A stretch of DNA of 64,000 bases from Baylisascaris procyonis (GCA_037389465.1 JAZARR010000159.1:930001-994000), one strand, 5' to 3'; numbered from the stretch's first letter, positions 26,135 through 39,900 are shown. Notes: generated from the sequence alone by a model not told the origin. Numbers and translations: made by a program.

Positions 26135-27375
26135 CAGCCGTCAAAAGCTTCATACCGGAAACGTTATTGGATCTTTTGTCCAAACGGCACGTGTTATAGT
26201 GGGGAAAAGAGTGAATTTTTGCTGATAATGAAGGCACTTTTATTAATAGGGCAGTAGTACTATTATTCGCACTCTACAGGCAAACGACAATATTAATTTT
26301 GAAAAAATCAGTGGTGTCTGGAAGGCTTTCCGCCAGAAAGACTTGATGCGGCGTTTTGATTTCATAGGAAAATCTCTTTCTCTCTTTCTTTCCTCCCCTC
26401 TCTTTTTAACGCTACTAACAGCAGGCCAGAGTTAATACCGAAGTAATGTATTCCGAAGATCGACTATTCTGGCTTTGTAACCACAACGGAATCACTAACG
26501 AATTCTCAGCGACGTGAATGAACTGATCCGAAACGCGAATCTCATTACATTTATAGACAGATATATATTATAAACGGTCGATTAGGGTGACTTTTACGAA
26601 AAAAAAAAAACACAATCCAATATTTACTGCTTGTGGATGCGAAGAATGATGCCGTTAAGAGAAGGCGAACGTGCAGAAGCGATCGCTTTCGCTTAAAGAG
26701 TTCGGCTTGCTTTTCACTCGAGTTGTAGCTTTTCCCACAAATGTAAATAGCAGACGCTGGTTGAGGCTATATGCTGATAATACGAGCCTCACATTAATAT
26801 TATTGTGTTATGTAAGTATGCACTCTACATGGAGCATTTTTGCAACACTCAAAACGCAAACATTATGAGCGGTCGAAGCATTTCTCGTTGCATTCTTCTC
26901 GTCAGCGTATTCAGCTTCTCTCATTTAGATTCCTCATTACTCACTCGGTGCTATGCAACCTATTTTTCCATGATTATCTTTCATGTCCCCTTGAAGAGAA
27001 GGGCACTACACTCCCTTTTCTCTAAAAAAAAAGATTTTCTTCAAATCTGTTGAACTTTCAAGAAAGAATCCTCCATCTGAAAGTGGTTTTCTATTCAAGG
27101 TCAGTCTTCCAACGAAGGCGAAACGATTTCAATTCGTTCATCCAGGTGCCCATTCATTATTGATGCAGTTTGATAAATATTCAAAGAAATTTTGTCGCTA
27201 ACTCACACGGAACAATTTAAGAATGAACTTTGTAGAAGGCTATTTCCTTCGAAATTTCAGTCGTTTCATTTCAGCCTCATTTATCTCATCTTCTACAGTA
27301 AAGTGTGGATGTGCATTCATAAAGCGCCAAAATGAGAATGGAGAAAAAGCTTTTTCTTGGATTTTATATCTCAAG
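26135..27375. other. spacer without recognisable gene
   Basis: Only short shadow frames are present. The segment includes a pyrimidine-rich run near 26370-26405 and a 12-base A run near 26600. It forms the spacer between the LRR-Ig gene and the 3' end of the first lipase. No clear AATAAA signal for the lipase was seen close to its stop. Confidence 0.5.
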
Positions 27376-30300
27376 TTAGTTAAAACATCCGTGCATCCAC
27401 CACTCGGCAATGTTTTTTTCAAAAGCAAACATGTGATCTTTGGTGGAAAGGTTGATCACCGAGTTACTGGATCGTCCATCTTCAGCCATTGTCGCAAGCA
27501 CGTGCCATGCACCGATCGACATTCCTTGTGGGTACCACACCTATAGTTGTGCAAATTCAGCGATTATCACCTACGAAATCTATGGCTGTCGATTTTACTC
27601 ATAAACACACCGCGAACAGTTGGCTAGCGTACTGCTGTTAAATGAAGAATCAGCATGCAAAAAAAAACAGGCACAATTTGAGAAGTTCCAGCTCACCTGG
27701 TGCAACAGGTAATCAAGTTACTGTTAAATAAGTCACCTAATAAGTCAAATGCAATACGATTAGAAAGAACGCTGGCGCTCGAATTGTTGCGAGTTCATAC
27801 AAACGCATCACTGCAATAGCAAGAAACGATCACCTCGTAGCGATGATGAAATGGACCGTTGTGAGCGAACGGCAACATACGAGATGGTAATGTTGGAATA
27901 ATGTCGTTTTTGTTTATCAAACGGAATGAATGTGGCACCTTTAAGTTGAATAATTCGCTAATTAATCATTGGTCAATGTGAAAGTTCACTTCATTATTAA
28001 CATAACAACTTTTCACGCAGCCATCGGGCTGTTTTGTCGAAATGATCTCATAAACCATAGCAAAAATATCAATTTAATCGCCTCAGTGAATCGCTAAAAG
28101 TGGAAGAATGATTTTATTCAGGTCGACTTCTTCATTCGAAATGATTTGGTAGTCACCACACTACATTTTCAACCACCTCTTCCTGGCAATAATCTGGTGG
28201 TAGAGTGCTGCCATTGAACATCTGTTTTATTGCTTATGGTGTGATGAGCGCCTATGAACTCTTCATTGCTAACCATAAGATCACTCAGCCTAAAACATTC
28301 GTTTTTCTTCTTCCATATGTTCACGACGGCGTTCTGAGTGGCTGCTAAGAGCCAGTAGCACGTTTAGGAAAGAGGAGGGAAGCGGAAAAGGCTGACGCAG
28401 CATTCTAAAACAAATCTTATTCTTGCAAATTTTTCTGTGAGTCTTCCCCGTGAAGTTTTTATGGAAAGCTGTGGATAACGTTTATTTCGAAATGTTTCAA
28501 TATACTGCGCTCATTAGGTTGATTCCAAAATGTGGAAAGGTGGGTTTGTTTCTCTATCACTTATTTTCTCCGTTTCTTCCGCTCGTAAATGAAATAGATT
28601 CCTCAACTGGGCTCTCTGCAGGGGTTTCCCTTAGAGCTGTCGAATTTCGATGGCGCTCGGTTCTAACGGTTTGCGTTTCGACGAAGCCTTCTTGATTCTG
28701 AGTTCTTCTATAATCTGGCTAAATAGACCGATGCATGAAATATTTTACGTTAGTGTGAAGACCCTGAGAAGTGTGACTTTTTGGGAATAGGAATCCCTAT
28801 CATTCGAATTAACAAGGTGATTAGAGGCATAAATCACCAGCTTGTCGTGATTCTGAGCATACATCGCATCCGACATACGGGGTTGTCCGAATGTGATCAA
28901 TCTAATCTTGTCTTTGCGGACGTAGCCTTGCGCCGATAATTGAGCTGATGCAATTGAAGCGAGACCAGAAGCGATCGAGTGACCAAAAACCTATAAAAGC
29001 ATTTTTTTAATAGCAGAATATGAGGTAATTTAGCAGTGGGTCATTTATTGATGCCGATAATTATTGAACTACGTGCTACAGTTATAGAATGACAAAACGT
29101 TGCATCGGTACTGTGCCCTTCAAACGTCAAAAACTTGATGCTGTCCACTGGATCGAAAATTCTCTCAGTTAAATTTTCATTTCTAGAAGGAAAACTCTTC
29201 TTCTGATAGCCTAACAAAACATCACCTAGCAGGAATTCCGCCTGCATAGCTTCACTTCACCGTATACGAACTATTTTTATTTGTGCGTAGATCTAACATA
29301 GGTGCAATGTGAGAGAATAAGTTTACGTTTCGCCATTGAGTGTGCTTCGGTAAGTTGGATAACAGACGCTCGTTGGAATGGGCAACGAAAAACCGAGTAA
29401 GTAGCTAATTGAAGAAGACCTAAGGAGCTCGGTAAATAGAAGAGCGAGTTAAGGGCTCGGATACAACTTAACACAAAGGCTACGCCCTCGATTGCAGCTA
29501 TTACATGAAGTCTGCGTTACTGTACTTTTGTAGATATTCGTGCCTGTTTTGTTAGAAGTTGTTCCTGCCTCCATAGATTGCAGAGAAAACCCTGTTTTTA
29601 AACCCTTACATTAGTGTCACTGGAAATACGTGTAGGCACAAAGACACCTGCAGTCTTGCGTTTTAAGGATGCTAGCACATACGTTTCGTTTTTTGATGTC
29701 ATCAATTCGATATTTCCACATTGCGGATGCCTTCCTAAAACCCGGAATCGTGGAATGTTATCCTAGCTGATGATAAACTGGAAGCGTATGTGCTCCGAAT
29801 ATAGCTTCCATACCCAAAATCTCAGCCCTCGATTCCTGTCAAGGAGATGTCTTATGTCGTTCTTCATCTTGTACCACATGTTCGCAAACGCCTCGAAATA
29901 AAATTCGTAAATCGAGCCATTCAGTGCTTCGAGGTAAATCATTTTTGCAAATGAAATATGCAAAACATCATGCATCACCTGAAACGTTAGTGCCGTCAAG
30001 TGGTAACTTTTTCTGTGCCAAATGCAAATAGATCACTTCCTATTTTTAAATGAACTTTTATTCGGAAATACTCTATTTTCTACTGTCCTCTGAGAATGCC
30101 TTGTATTACAGTTCTAATGTTCGCCTAAATTTCCCTCCCTAACTTCAAAAAATCGAGCAATCATGCAACAGAATATATTAGATATCATTGGAAAGCCGGC
30201 TGTGTACTCATTGCTTTTGGGAGTAGTACATAACGCAAAAATCAACTAAGGTTCAGAAGTGTGTGGAAACATCCAGACCTGCTCTTCGGTGGAACCTCGA

Positions 30301-31833
30301 AAAACTAACGCAGCAGCACGATCGACTGGGAGATGAACGAGATATCCAAAGCATTCTCGCTGGAAATAAAAATTATTGCATAGAAAGCTAAACGGCAGTA
30401 GAATGAGACTATAATTTCGGTCGTTAAGTCTTTCAAGCATGTGTAAAAAGTGATCTCAAATACCTCCAATAATTTTTTGCCGCATTATCGCAGGTCCGAT
30501 TTTGATAAGGGATGTTAACAAAAATTTCTGGAAATACTTTTGTTTATCTTATGGCATCCTGGTCACTAGGTTACTTATAGGCCTCTGCTCGAAGCTTGCT
30601 GATAAAACAGCAGTCTTTTAGGAACGATGACAAGGAAGTTTAATCACTAATAACAGCATCAAATATGAGGAAAAGTTGCGATGTAGAAGAAAGCATTCAA
30701 GCTGCTGGCAGCTTTTATTCAGTTGTGCACAAAGAATAAGACAAATCACTCAAACCGAGCAAAGAGCTACCGTGTTATCCATGCAACGAACTGCATACGT
30801 GCCGACGATAATGATACTCGAAAAATGTTCTCGAAGACACTTTTTCATCTAAAATTAGAATAGATGTCTGAACTAACCATAATCTGCAACATTCATTGCA
30901 GACGGAGGAAGGATGGGGAGATGGAGTAAAGAGATTGACTTTTCATTTCTATCGTCTTCAAAACATCAGGCAAAGTGTATAGCGACTTTCATTACACTTT
31001 AGCCCCTTCCCTAAAAATAAAGTGTCTGTAAATCTACATGTATTTGAGATGCAGCATGAAACGAGCATTCTGCATCTACAGCTGCAATTTTCAACAAAAT
31101 CGAAAAGCGTCAATGAGACTGCGGCCAGATGTCCAAATCAACTTTTATATTTTCCATTCCCTGTTTGATATATCAACTGCGGTGCAAATAGAAATTTTTT
31201 TTTTTCTGAGAGACTGAAAAACACGGAATGCATCAGCCTTCAGCAAATTCTTCAATGCTGCAAATAAAAAAAAAAGCGAAAACGTCATCGGCTAAAGATT
31301 GAAATCATTGTACGTTGTCTTCAGACAGACGTAGACAGCTTCGAATTCAGCGATTGGCTCTACTAAAATAAATGCTTATAGCGACGTTTCATGCTCTTAG
31401 TACTTTCTCAATCTAGCAAGCAAATAATAACTAAGTTCTTCTTTATTTCTTTATTTGCTTTTACTTCTTTCTTGAGAGGAAAAGTTTTTACCAAATATTT
31501 ACCATAACTCGAATTCAGAAATTGGTAAACTTCCAAATTTTAGAAAGACATACGCTTTTCACGAATTGTACGAACTGTAATCTCGACTTTTTTTGACTCA
31601 TGCTTAGTTCAAAGTCATATAGTTCGCAACAAACAAAAGTGGGCACACTTAACATTTGCGTTGTGTTTGCCATGGCGGCTGCTACCATAGGTAATGCGAT
31701 ACGTGCTGCGAATGATTCGCTGTATGTGGGCGCCTTGGACGCATCAACTGGACAGTTGTAGGAGATTTGTGCTCGTCTTATAGCAGGGCAAAAATTCATC
31801 GACGGGTGGCATTTGTTGTCCGCCGTACACCAC
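27376..31833 (-). CDS. secreted class 3 lipase, copy 1 (5' exon missing)
   Basis: Six exons were rebuilt: 31554-31833, 30279-30359, 29814-29978, 28838-28990, 27834-27938 and 27376-27540. All internal junctions are phase 0. They give about 315 residues plus an unplaced signal-peptide exon. The first part has the Cys-rich pattern RWCTADNKCHP and AARIALPMVAAA. Then follow CFGYLVHL, FRGST near the oxyanion site, the nucleophile elbow GHSIAS (Ser180 by this count), LITFGQPR, catalytic Asp238 (INKND), FHHRYE and catalytic His297 (KDHMF). Class 3 lipases hydrolyse lipid esters, here probably in gut or outside the cell. The usual GxSxG is GHSIA, with Ala for the last Gly. The first exon spans two exons of the neighbouring copy, which may reflect intron loss. 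Its 5' limit is uncertain: the TTTAAG acceptor was chosen because copy 2 has an acceptor at the same codon and phase. Confidence 0.83.
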
Positions 31834-31910
31834 CTTAAATCCCATTCCAATTTTTTGATTGTGCAGATGGAGACGCCACTATCACTCTTCAGCACTAACG
31901 CTCTGGCACT

Positions 31911-31951
31911 TCACTGGGACGCTCTAAGGCCTTTCACTAGGACGCTCTAAG
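31911..31951. repeat. short tandem repeat, two 18-base copies
   Basis: TCACTGGGACGCTCTAAG and TCACTAGGACGCTCTAAG recur with a 23-base period and one mismatch. A third, partial unit lies just upstream toward 31890. The repeat sits immediately 5' of the first lipase exon that I can place. Confidence 0.7.
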
Positions 31952-32576
31952 CTGACTAGTTTCATCGAAGCTTAATAATAGCTAGCACCCCTATTGCAAC
32001 TTAACTAAAAAAGCCAAGTTGCCTCGAACCTTTTGCCAATATTAGTAGCGAACTCAAGATCGTGAGGTCCTTTCAAAACATCTTGCAGATTTGCATCGAC
32101 AGCGGAATATGGAATTTTGTGCGCATCCTAAAGCCAATACGTAATCTTATTTGAATGTGGGCTGCAATCTACACGCTTAGTACAGTAACAAATACTTCGA
32201 AACAACCTGCCATTGTTGAGCATTCAAAAGATAAAAGATTGGAAGTTGAGAAAACGAAAGTAAAAGCAGAAAGGCGAAGAGAATTAAAAGAATGTCGAAA
32301 TCTAAAATCAAAAGAGATGGCGTTCGACTCACTCACACTCTCCGAAAGAAGAGCGCTTTGCGGTCTTGCAAGAGAAACAGTCGTCGAAGTGGTCGCACGA
32401 AGGGCTTATTGGTCTCATGGCATTACTTGACTGAATCGATAGAAGAAATAGAAAAGAGAACATCACCTAAAATCCACGACATATTTGAATCTCATGAATT
32501 CTTTGCAAATCAACACGAATGATTGCCTGAGTTGGCGTACAAAACCATGATATGATGCCAAAAGATAATGATCCAT

Positions 32577-32728
32577 TTATGCGCAGAAATCGAGTGTGAT
32601 GCCACGAGCCGATTTTCGCCTGAGAGGATCATCTCGCGGAGGACCAGTAAAGTGAAAGCCATCCGGTAGGAAGGGCCAATAAAAAATGACGACCGATTTG
32701 CCTTGGAGACCGTCGGGTAACCATTTGG
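32577..32728 (-). CDS. orphan terminal-exon candidate between the lipases
   Basis: On the minus strand the acceptor CTATCTAG leads into a 49-residue frame ending in TAA. It begins KWLPDGLQGKSVV and continues with WPFLPDGFHFTGPP and a basic run (PLRRKSAR). The composition is coding-like. The start echoes the WYPDGM motif that opens the last exon of the lipases, and a second PDGF/EDGF echo follows. Its entry phase is 1, whereas lipase last exons enter in phase 0, so it is either a diverged or decayed lipase end or an unrelated gene. I do not recognise it otherwise. Confidence 0.3.
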
Positions 32729-33923
32729 CTAGATAGAGAATTTTCGTCAGCCATCAGTTTGGTCGCAAAAAGAGGTCCCATTCGACCAGCAATTGCACCG
32801 GCGACTTTGAATTAGGTCGGAGAGAAAGGTAGGATTACAAAACAATGCAGGTATTTTTAGGAAACGAAGGTGCGATTTGCCTCAGTGTAGCCCATCAGGT
32901 GAGGAACTGGTTTATGAGCTGGGCTGCGGTAGCACGCTATACAGGACAGACTTCCTCATATTTCGAAAAACACACCTCCAGCAATTTGTCTTCCAGTGAA
33001 CTGTTTATCGCAAAAAGTGGTTGGCTGTATTCACAGCAACAACAGAAGTCGATAAATAGAACCATTTCAAGTCGCTATAACAATCTCAATAGAACTTCCT
33101 CTTTATGAAAAGAAATGGAACTCAGACATTAGTCTGTTGAATGGAATGTGAATGGGAATGAATGAAGACTCAACCGAACGGATCAAAAATGAAAGCAAAA
33201 TTATGAAACATTTAAGTGAATTATTTTACCACAAGGTGGGGCAAGCGCTGCAACTGCAAACAGACATTCTCGAAGCCATAATTCGAAACAGGGGGTGAAA
33301 AACCTGCTCCAGCAGAATCTCACAGCTTATTTCACTCTCATCAATTTGTAGTAGACAATTTCTTCGGCACCTCCTTTCTTTCAATTCTAGAAAGTGCGCA
33401 TTCCTTTTTCTTCAGAACAAAGCTTCAGTGAGGTTCATTTTAGTTGCCGGCGACCACATCGTTTAGCTTTTTAGAGAACAGTTTTCTTGAAAAGTCTTTA
33501 TATAGTATCTTCCGAAATTACAAAAACGTTAAGTTATGCGAAACTGCAACTTCGCCATCTATATATTTTCATCCACATTTCTATCGTTAAAATGACAGAC
33601 GCTTTCCACGAAGTGACCATACAGTCTTTAACATCTCGCTCTACGCGGCAGCAACAAAGAACATTTACATCCGCAGAGTAATATTGTCAAATTTGCATAA
33701 GAATTATTGCAATAATGGTGTAATCAAGTAATTTCGTATCGTATTCGTGATTTTAAACAATCTTCCAAATCAGTATCCTTTAGAATTTTCATCAGCAGCT
33801 TTTTTTCGTGTAATATAACATTTGCATAAAAACAAATGGAAGGAAACATTACAGCAATGAGTGAAAAAGTATTTAACAGTGCAAAGCAAACGAAGTACCG
33901 AATATCTGAGGGTGCTTTTGCAG

Positions 33924-34061
33924 CACAAAAAAATCGTTCAGTATTTGATTGCATTTCGTGAGCTATGCAAAAAAAGAGATGAAAATGTATTGGCCATTAT
34001 CTTCCCTGGTACGGCCACTTCAACGTATTTGCGCAGCTTCGATGTCGACCTGCTCGATCAA
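33924..34061 (+). CDS. orphan internal-exon candidate, plus strand
   Basis: A good acceptor (GCTTTTGCAG) and a donor (CAA|GTAAAC) frame 46 codons in phase 0. The frame contains FRELCKKRDENV, LAIIFPGTATST and FDVDLLDQ. Splice sites and composition are exon-like. No family is recognised and no neighbouring exons were found on this strand, so it may be chance. Confidence 0.25.
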
Positions 34062-35779
34062 GTAAACAATACTACATTATTCCCATTATGTGGCTAGTTA
34101 CCTCATCAGCTCTAAAAACTAAACTTTTACCGTAAATATTACAACTAAAATATTTTTCTCACTTACGCAAAAACGTCGATAAGAACAATTTATTCTTTGC
34201 ACTGAAGTACAAAGTAAATGCAGTGAACCTGAATGGAGAATATATTCATAGCGGAGAACGAATGAGGCAACTGGAGGCTAACTAGCTTTCATCTAAACAT
34301 GCAGATATCAACGGCACTTCAGTCAATAATTCTCTTCCCTCGTTAATGCATCTAAAACACACAAAAAAAAACGATAAAATGGAAAGTTTCCTCAGACGAA
34401 CTCAAACTCTGAAAGGAGTCCCGTTTCAACAGAAGTATCAGCGTACAAATGGGATAAAGGTGTGTGTTGCGATGAAACTTTTCTTGCTTTTTACATTATA
34501 TATGCTATTCTATAAGCAACTCTACATAGAGCTACAGGTGGGATATATGCCACAACATATAAATAGTTTGGTGGAAGATTCTTGAGAGTCAAAACCTACA
34601 GCTTCGCTTTCCAAAATTTCACTTGCTGACGGAAACAAAAATTTTGAAACTTCAGAAAAAATTAAAACATCCAAACGCTTTGTCACTTCCACTGATGCAG
34701 CTTGGCGATGTCTGAGGAGTTGGGAAATTTTTGTGTACTTTCAGCCTTTGACCCCACCCGCGGATAATCCAACCTGCAGTGGCTACTGAAACAAGAATTC
34801 TGGAGTTACTGCATGACCAATGGCATAAAGCGAGGGAATTTGCACTCTATCAAGGATATCAAAGCGATTCGCACGCGACTGAATATAACACTTATCAACA
34901 ATCAAAACTCCATCTTCCGAGGCATCAGGTCAATTGGAAATATTTTAACAGTGAGGAAAAGTGCGCATAAACCAACAGCAAAAAATTAAGCAAGATGACT
35001 GAAAGGCGAGAAATCAAACGTTGCAGAAATTTAGTGGGTCACCAGCTCCAGGTTTGGACTCATCACTAGATTTCTGGAAATAAATTCATATGAAAATGCA
35101 AAAAAGAACAGGCGATCCCACTGGAATATTGACAACTGGTCTCGGCAAACGCAAGTTTCGGCCATAGATCTGAGGTAAATGAGGAAACACATAAACTACA
35201 AAGATAATTTGACGACATTGAGCCAACTGCCAAGCATCGAAAACTCCCTAAGATCGCCCGATTTGAAAATTGTTCTAAAATTGGCCAGCTACTGATACTG
35301 TATCCTCATAATGTTCGCCAGCACATTTCAGTCTTATACGAGCTTGTCGCTTCATTCTCTAATTACAGCCAGATTTCTGGCCGGTGCCTGACGCTCCAAA
35401 TTTTTTTATGAGTTCATTTCAATTTACCGGTGTGAAAGTCGGCCTGTTGGCGTAGCAATCAACTCGACGTCTAGCGAAATGTGGTCTTATACGCAAAGGT
35501 ATAAATGAAGATCCTTTACGAGAAACAATTTGTTTAGAATTGAGTTTATAGGTTCAGCATTCTTCGAAGGGATATCTTCTAGGAGTAAACATTTCAATTG
35601 CAAGCCACATAAACACTTTCAACCTAGAATCTTAGAAGGCAAAGACCGAACGATCATTCACGTTGTTATGGACAAGGTATGCCAATTAAAGGTGCTACGT
35701 GTGCTTCAGTTGAAATTTAGGTGTATTATGCCTTGATACAATAAGCATGCTTTTGAGCTGCAAATGTACGCGCAAAAGG

Positions 35780-36030
35780 TAGAGCAACCAAAACCAGGCA
35801 GATAGGCAGATGTAGCAGGGTAATTTTGTGCGAGAAATGAATCAAAGTTGTTACTTTCCGAGGCTCCTGCCATTAAAGCTAGCAGTGCCAAACTTCCCTT
35901 TAAGCGACACTCAGGACAGGTACCTTGAAAAACACGCCAGCTAGGCGATATGCAGCCAGAAAATATCAACTCATCCAAACATAGGTCGAACACGATCTCT
36001 GAATCTCATAAACCTTGAGAGGATGTGTGA
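35780..36030 (-). pseudogene. probable decayed third lipase copy
   Basis: On the minus strand a stretch ending STYVWMS matches the end of the lipase exon before the catalytic Ser, where the intact copies read EVW| or RFW| before a GT donor. Here the donor reads TGG|ATGAGT, with GT changed to AT. A 51-base interval follows, then TTTTTCAAG and a frame with GSLALLALMAGA, similar to GGxLASxAS after the Ser, and LPGFG where intact copies have LVTFG or LITFG. The GHS motif itself is not preserved, and a TAA interrupts the phase-0 reading. The match is by eye only. Confidence 0.35.
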
Positions 36031-36735
36031 ATACGACGAGCACAAAACATAGCGCTAAGCCAGTGTCATTATTAATTTGCGACGACAAGCTTACATATGT
36101 AGGCAAAATGAGCATGATTGATCGCGGGAGTCGAAGTCGTGAATGTGTGAAGGTATGCTCTATGAAACTTGTTGAAAATAGGCCCAATTGCCAGCCCACT
36201 GTATCAGCTGATACGTTAATGCTGCACCCCTGTTTTCTGAACACTCAACTATGGAGAACAATAGATTAACCGCAGATACCACCTGCTGAAGTGGCGTGTT
36301 GCCTTCACTTTCAAACTTGAAACGACTGAAATTCGGCACTTGGCCAGCGCATTATTCCCACATTTGATGCGATGAGACATGCGTAGTTTTTGCCATCTTT
36401 GCTCCTGATTCCCTTAACGTTCTCCTTTTACCACCTATTGGAGATGCTTACTGAACCTCGAATAATTTCACTAAAAGTGCATCTTTAGACCCGTTCCGTC
36501 GATCGAAAGTGTTAATATTGCCAGTCGTCCAGGAAGCAGATGGATTAGATATGCGGTAATATGGATCGAAACTTAACTCTATAATGAGCTGTTTGGCATA
36601 TGAATGGAGTAAATACATTCTGCTATGAAACCTTCACGTTGTAAAATTTTCAAGTTAAATTCTCAAACAGATCCAACGAGTTTTTAAGTCCGTAACGGTT
36701 TCAGTGGTCGACACAACCTCTCTAGAGGATATGCT

Positions 36736-36748
36736 GGGGGGGGGGGGG
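36736..36748 (+). repeat. 13-base G homopolymer
   Basis: An uninterrupted run of 13 G on the plus strand, downstream of the second lipase. It is unusual in this AT-rich DNA and may be a sequencing or assembly weak point. Confidence 0.8.
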
Positions 36749-36999
36749 AGCAATTGTTAGTTTCAGTGAGATGCTCATATTGCTGTATACGTGGGCCACT
36801 GTATTAGTGGTGCGCTTAGGCTCTTATCCTGTTGCGTTCACACAGTCACATCGTATCAGATTTACACCAAGTAGGCTATCACATTGGCAGTGTAGTGTTG
36901 ATGAGGGACTAGAAGCATTCCGTGCAAGTGCACCTTCTAACGAGCAAGTGGGATAAGAATTAGGATTGTCATTAGCGATCATTTGCATATGGAACTTGG

Positions 37000-39900
37000 T
37001 CAATAATCCAAGGGGCGATCGATTCGTTCGGTGCAGTTTTTTTGCCACCAATCGCCAATCACCACGCCGAACATTGTGACGTGATCATCGACATCCAGCA
37101 ATAGATCTCTGGTGTCGTGACCGAAGCCATCCTCGGGTATTGTTGACACGATAAATCGTGCGCCTTGAGACATTCCGTCCGGATACCAAACCTTCAAAAT
37201 ACATTAATTACATTTGTAGGTCTTCAAAACTGTATTTCAACACTCGATATTTTCTTCTCGAATCATCACCAATAAAAAGAAAATTACTTCGCTTTAAATC
37301 GCTACCCCACGGTGAGTAGAAAAAGAGGGATCACACTATCCAAATACTTCTCAATACGAAAAATTATGATCGCGTACAGTCTACGAAACAACGTTTGAGT
37401 GGCCAAATTTCAGCCCTAAAGCGTATCAAGAAATTACAAAAGAATACTGTTGTTGCAGAATAAGCTCACCTCATAGCGATGATGGAAGGGACCAATCTTC
37501 TCCATTTCCGACATGCGAGTGGGAATTGATGTCAGTCCATCATGCCTATTTATTATGCGAAATGAATATGGCACCTAAATGAATGCAAAAAATTGGACTT
37601 CTGGTGACGAGGAAGCATCAATATGTTTAATACTTATTCGCATCTTTAAATTCCCAGCCATGCTGCATTTAAGATTGTTCTATTTCCTCATGGACAATCC
37701 AGCTCCTGATATATTTCTTCCAGTAGATGAACCTGTTAAGAGCTGATATCGTAACAAAAAAATCTCATTAAAGTCGAACGGCAGAGTATTCCTTAAAGTT
37801 GAAAAATTTGTGAAATATGCGTGAGTAGTTGTTTCATATCGATCAACTACCACTTTCTGATTCAGGTAACAAAAAAACGCTGTTATCATTAGCTACCTTG
37901 AAGCTTTTCAACTCTTGAAATACCTGGAAAATTCGACATTCGATATAATGCAGGAACGGAAAAAGGCTTTCAGAATATTATAGCTGAGAATACATTCATC
38001 GTATAGCGCTCGCATTAACTATGAAGTGTTACTATTTGATCATTACAGCAGCCAAAAAATTTACCTAGTGGCTGTTGTTAATATGTGAAAACCTATTGTT
38101 TGCTCGCTATTTACTACAGATGTTATAGTTTAGTGCTATTGTTAATGTGAGCACCGTTTCCTCTGCTTAAATCTTCGCACTCTGTTGAATTGAAGTGAAC
38201 AGGGCGCCTCAATCAGCGCATACCAAAGAGATATGTGCTAAGGTAACTGCAAACATATGAACAGTTAGTACCACACTCATATGCAACAACCTTACCAACT
38301 CATCGTGGCGTTCAGCAAATATGTTGTCAGTGATTCGCGGCTGCCCGAAAGTAACCAATTTTATACGATCGGAGGGCACCAATTTCATAGCGGAAACAAC
38401 TGTTGATGTTATCGATGCAAGTCCACCACCGAGAGAATGGCCAAAAAACTGCAAATATATTCTACCTATGGGCAATTTGCTGAAGAGAGTAATTTTTTGC
38501 CCAATTATTTCGACTTTTCATTCGGCTTCAATGAAAACTTTTAGATGGTAAATTGTCTATAGCTCTTTATTTAATTGCTGATTACAGTTTTTTCTATTCT
38601 TCTGCTGAAGTCGAAATTTCACTTTCAAAAGCGTTATATTCACTATAAAACGGAGAATTCTCTTCGCTAGAAAAGAAGGTCTGAAATTAACCTGTAAATA
38701 ATTAGTATAAAAATTTACCAAGCAATGACAATGTAGCATGACATTCTGCAGCCACGATGGAGATCAAAATGAAATGGAAGAATATTAGTAGAAAAGTTTC
38801 ATTTGAAGGTACATTGTTCAAACATAGTGCAAAAAGATATTTAAAAATGCATTTAAAAAATAAGTGCATTTTTCTATATCCTTTCATTCTTTCTTCTTTC
38901 TTATATTCAGCACAATAGTGCACATTGCTCTCTTTGAGAAAACCTAGTAGCAAAGAAATTCTCACCCAAACTTCGGGGTTCTCAGTTGCCAGAATAGCAT
39001 CTCTTAAGTCGAACTCCATCAATTCCCAAAATTTTGTAAATGCGTCGTGATAATATGCATCAACTGAGCCACCAACAAAGGTGATATTCCGCATCTTCTT
39101 CTCAAAAATGAAATTAACAATTTGAGGAAGGACCTGAAATTACTTAATTTCTCATTTATTCAATGCGCTAAACAAGCAAGCCCTATGTTCGCTGCTCAAA
39201 ACGTATTTTCCAACTAATATTCAGCTTCAGTGCAATTCATTCTGCGTCAAAAGTCAAAATTAAAGGCATTTCTAATAGCAGAAGGCGGCATATTGCTATA
39301 AAACTTCAGAAGTGCAGTGTTCAAACTATCCTAACGTGCTTACTAAATAGTGTTGCCGACTTTGCTGTAGCCAACATATGTACACATTAAAGGCGTTAGT
39401 TAGCCCAGTTGCCACGAAACTATTATTTTTCCAACTTTCAACTTTTTTAGGTTCAGGTGATTTCCATTTTTTTTTCTGACGGCTATGCTGCTAGAGCTAA
39501 CAAGCATAGTGTAACTGCGTTAATGAGATAAACTCAGTTTCTTCGTCACCGTGCGCCTCAACGATTAGAGACGAATTTTTGCATAAGAGCAATTTGGATG
39601 GGGATTCCCACCTGATCCGAAGTAGATGCGCGAAAAGCAATAATGATGGCATTTTCGGTCGGCCAATATGATATAAAGGCGAAGCACTTTGTCTGCAAAA
39701 GTTCTTTATGCTAGTGGAGAATTTAGTCACTGTATTGGTGATGATCAAAGTTGTGAATTAGCGTACTGAAAAAATGTTTGGTTTTCCTTTTTAAGCGATC
39801 CTGAGGGAGTTGAGGATGAGAGAAAGGCAGTGCAACAAACAGTTACAACGCTTATATAAATTGGGAACGGCATTTTGCATAGCGTTGAAAAAATTTTCGC

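Noticed and set aside
32155..32522. Lys/Arg/Glu-rich plus-strand frames
   Set aside because: Two frames overlap, neither has convincing splice borders or a known domain, and the charged content can arise from the A/G-rich DNA here.
36015..36269. 84-codon Cys-containing plus-strand frame
   Set aside because: It opens at TTG without ATG, lacks clear exon borders and overlaps the better-supported lipase relic on the other strand.
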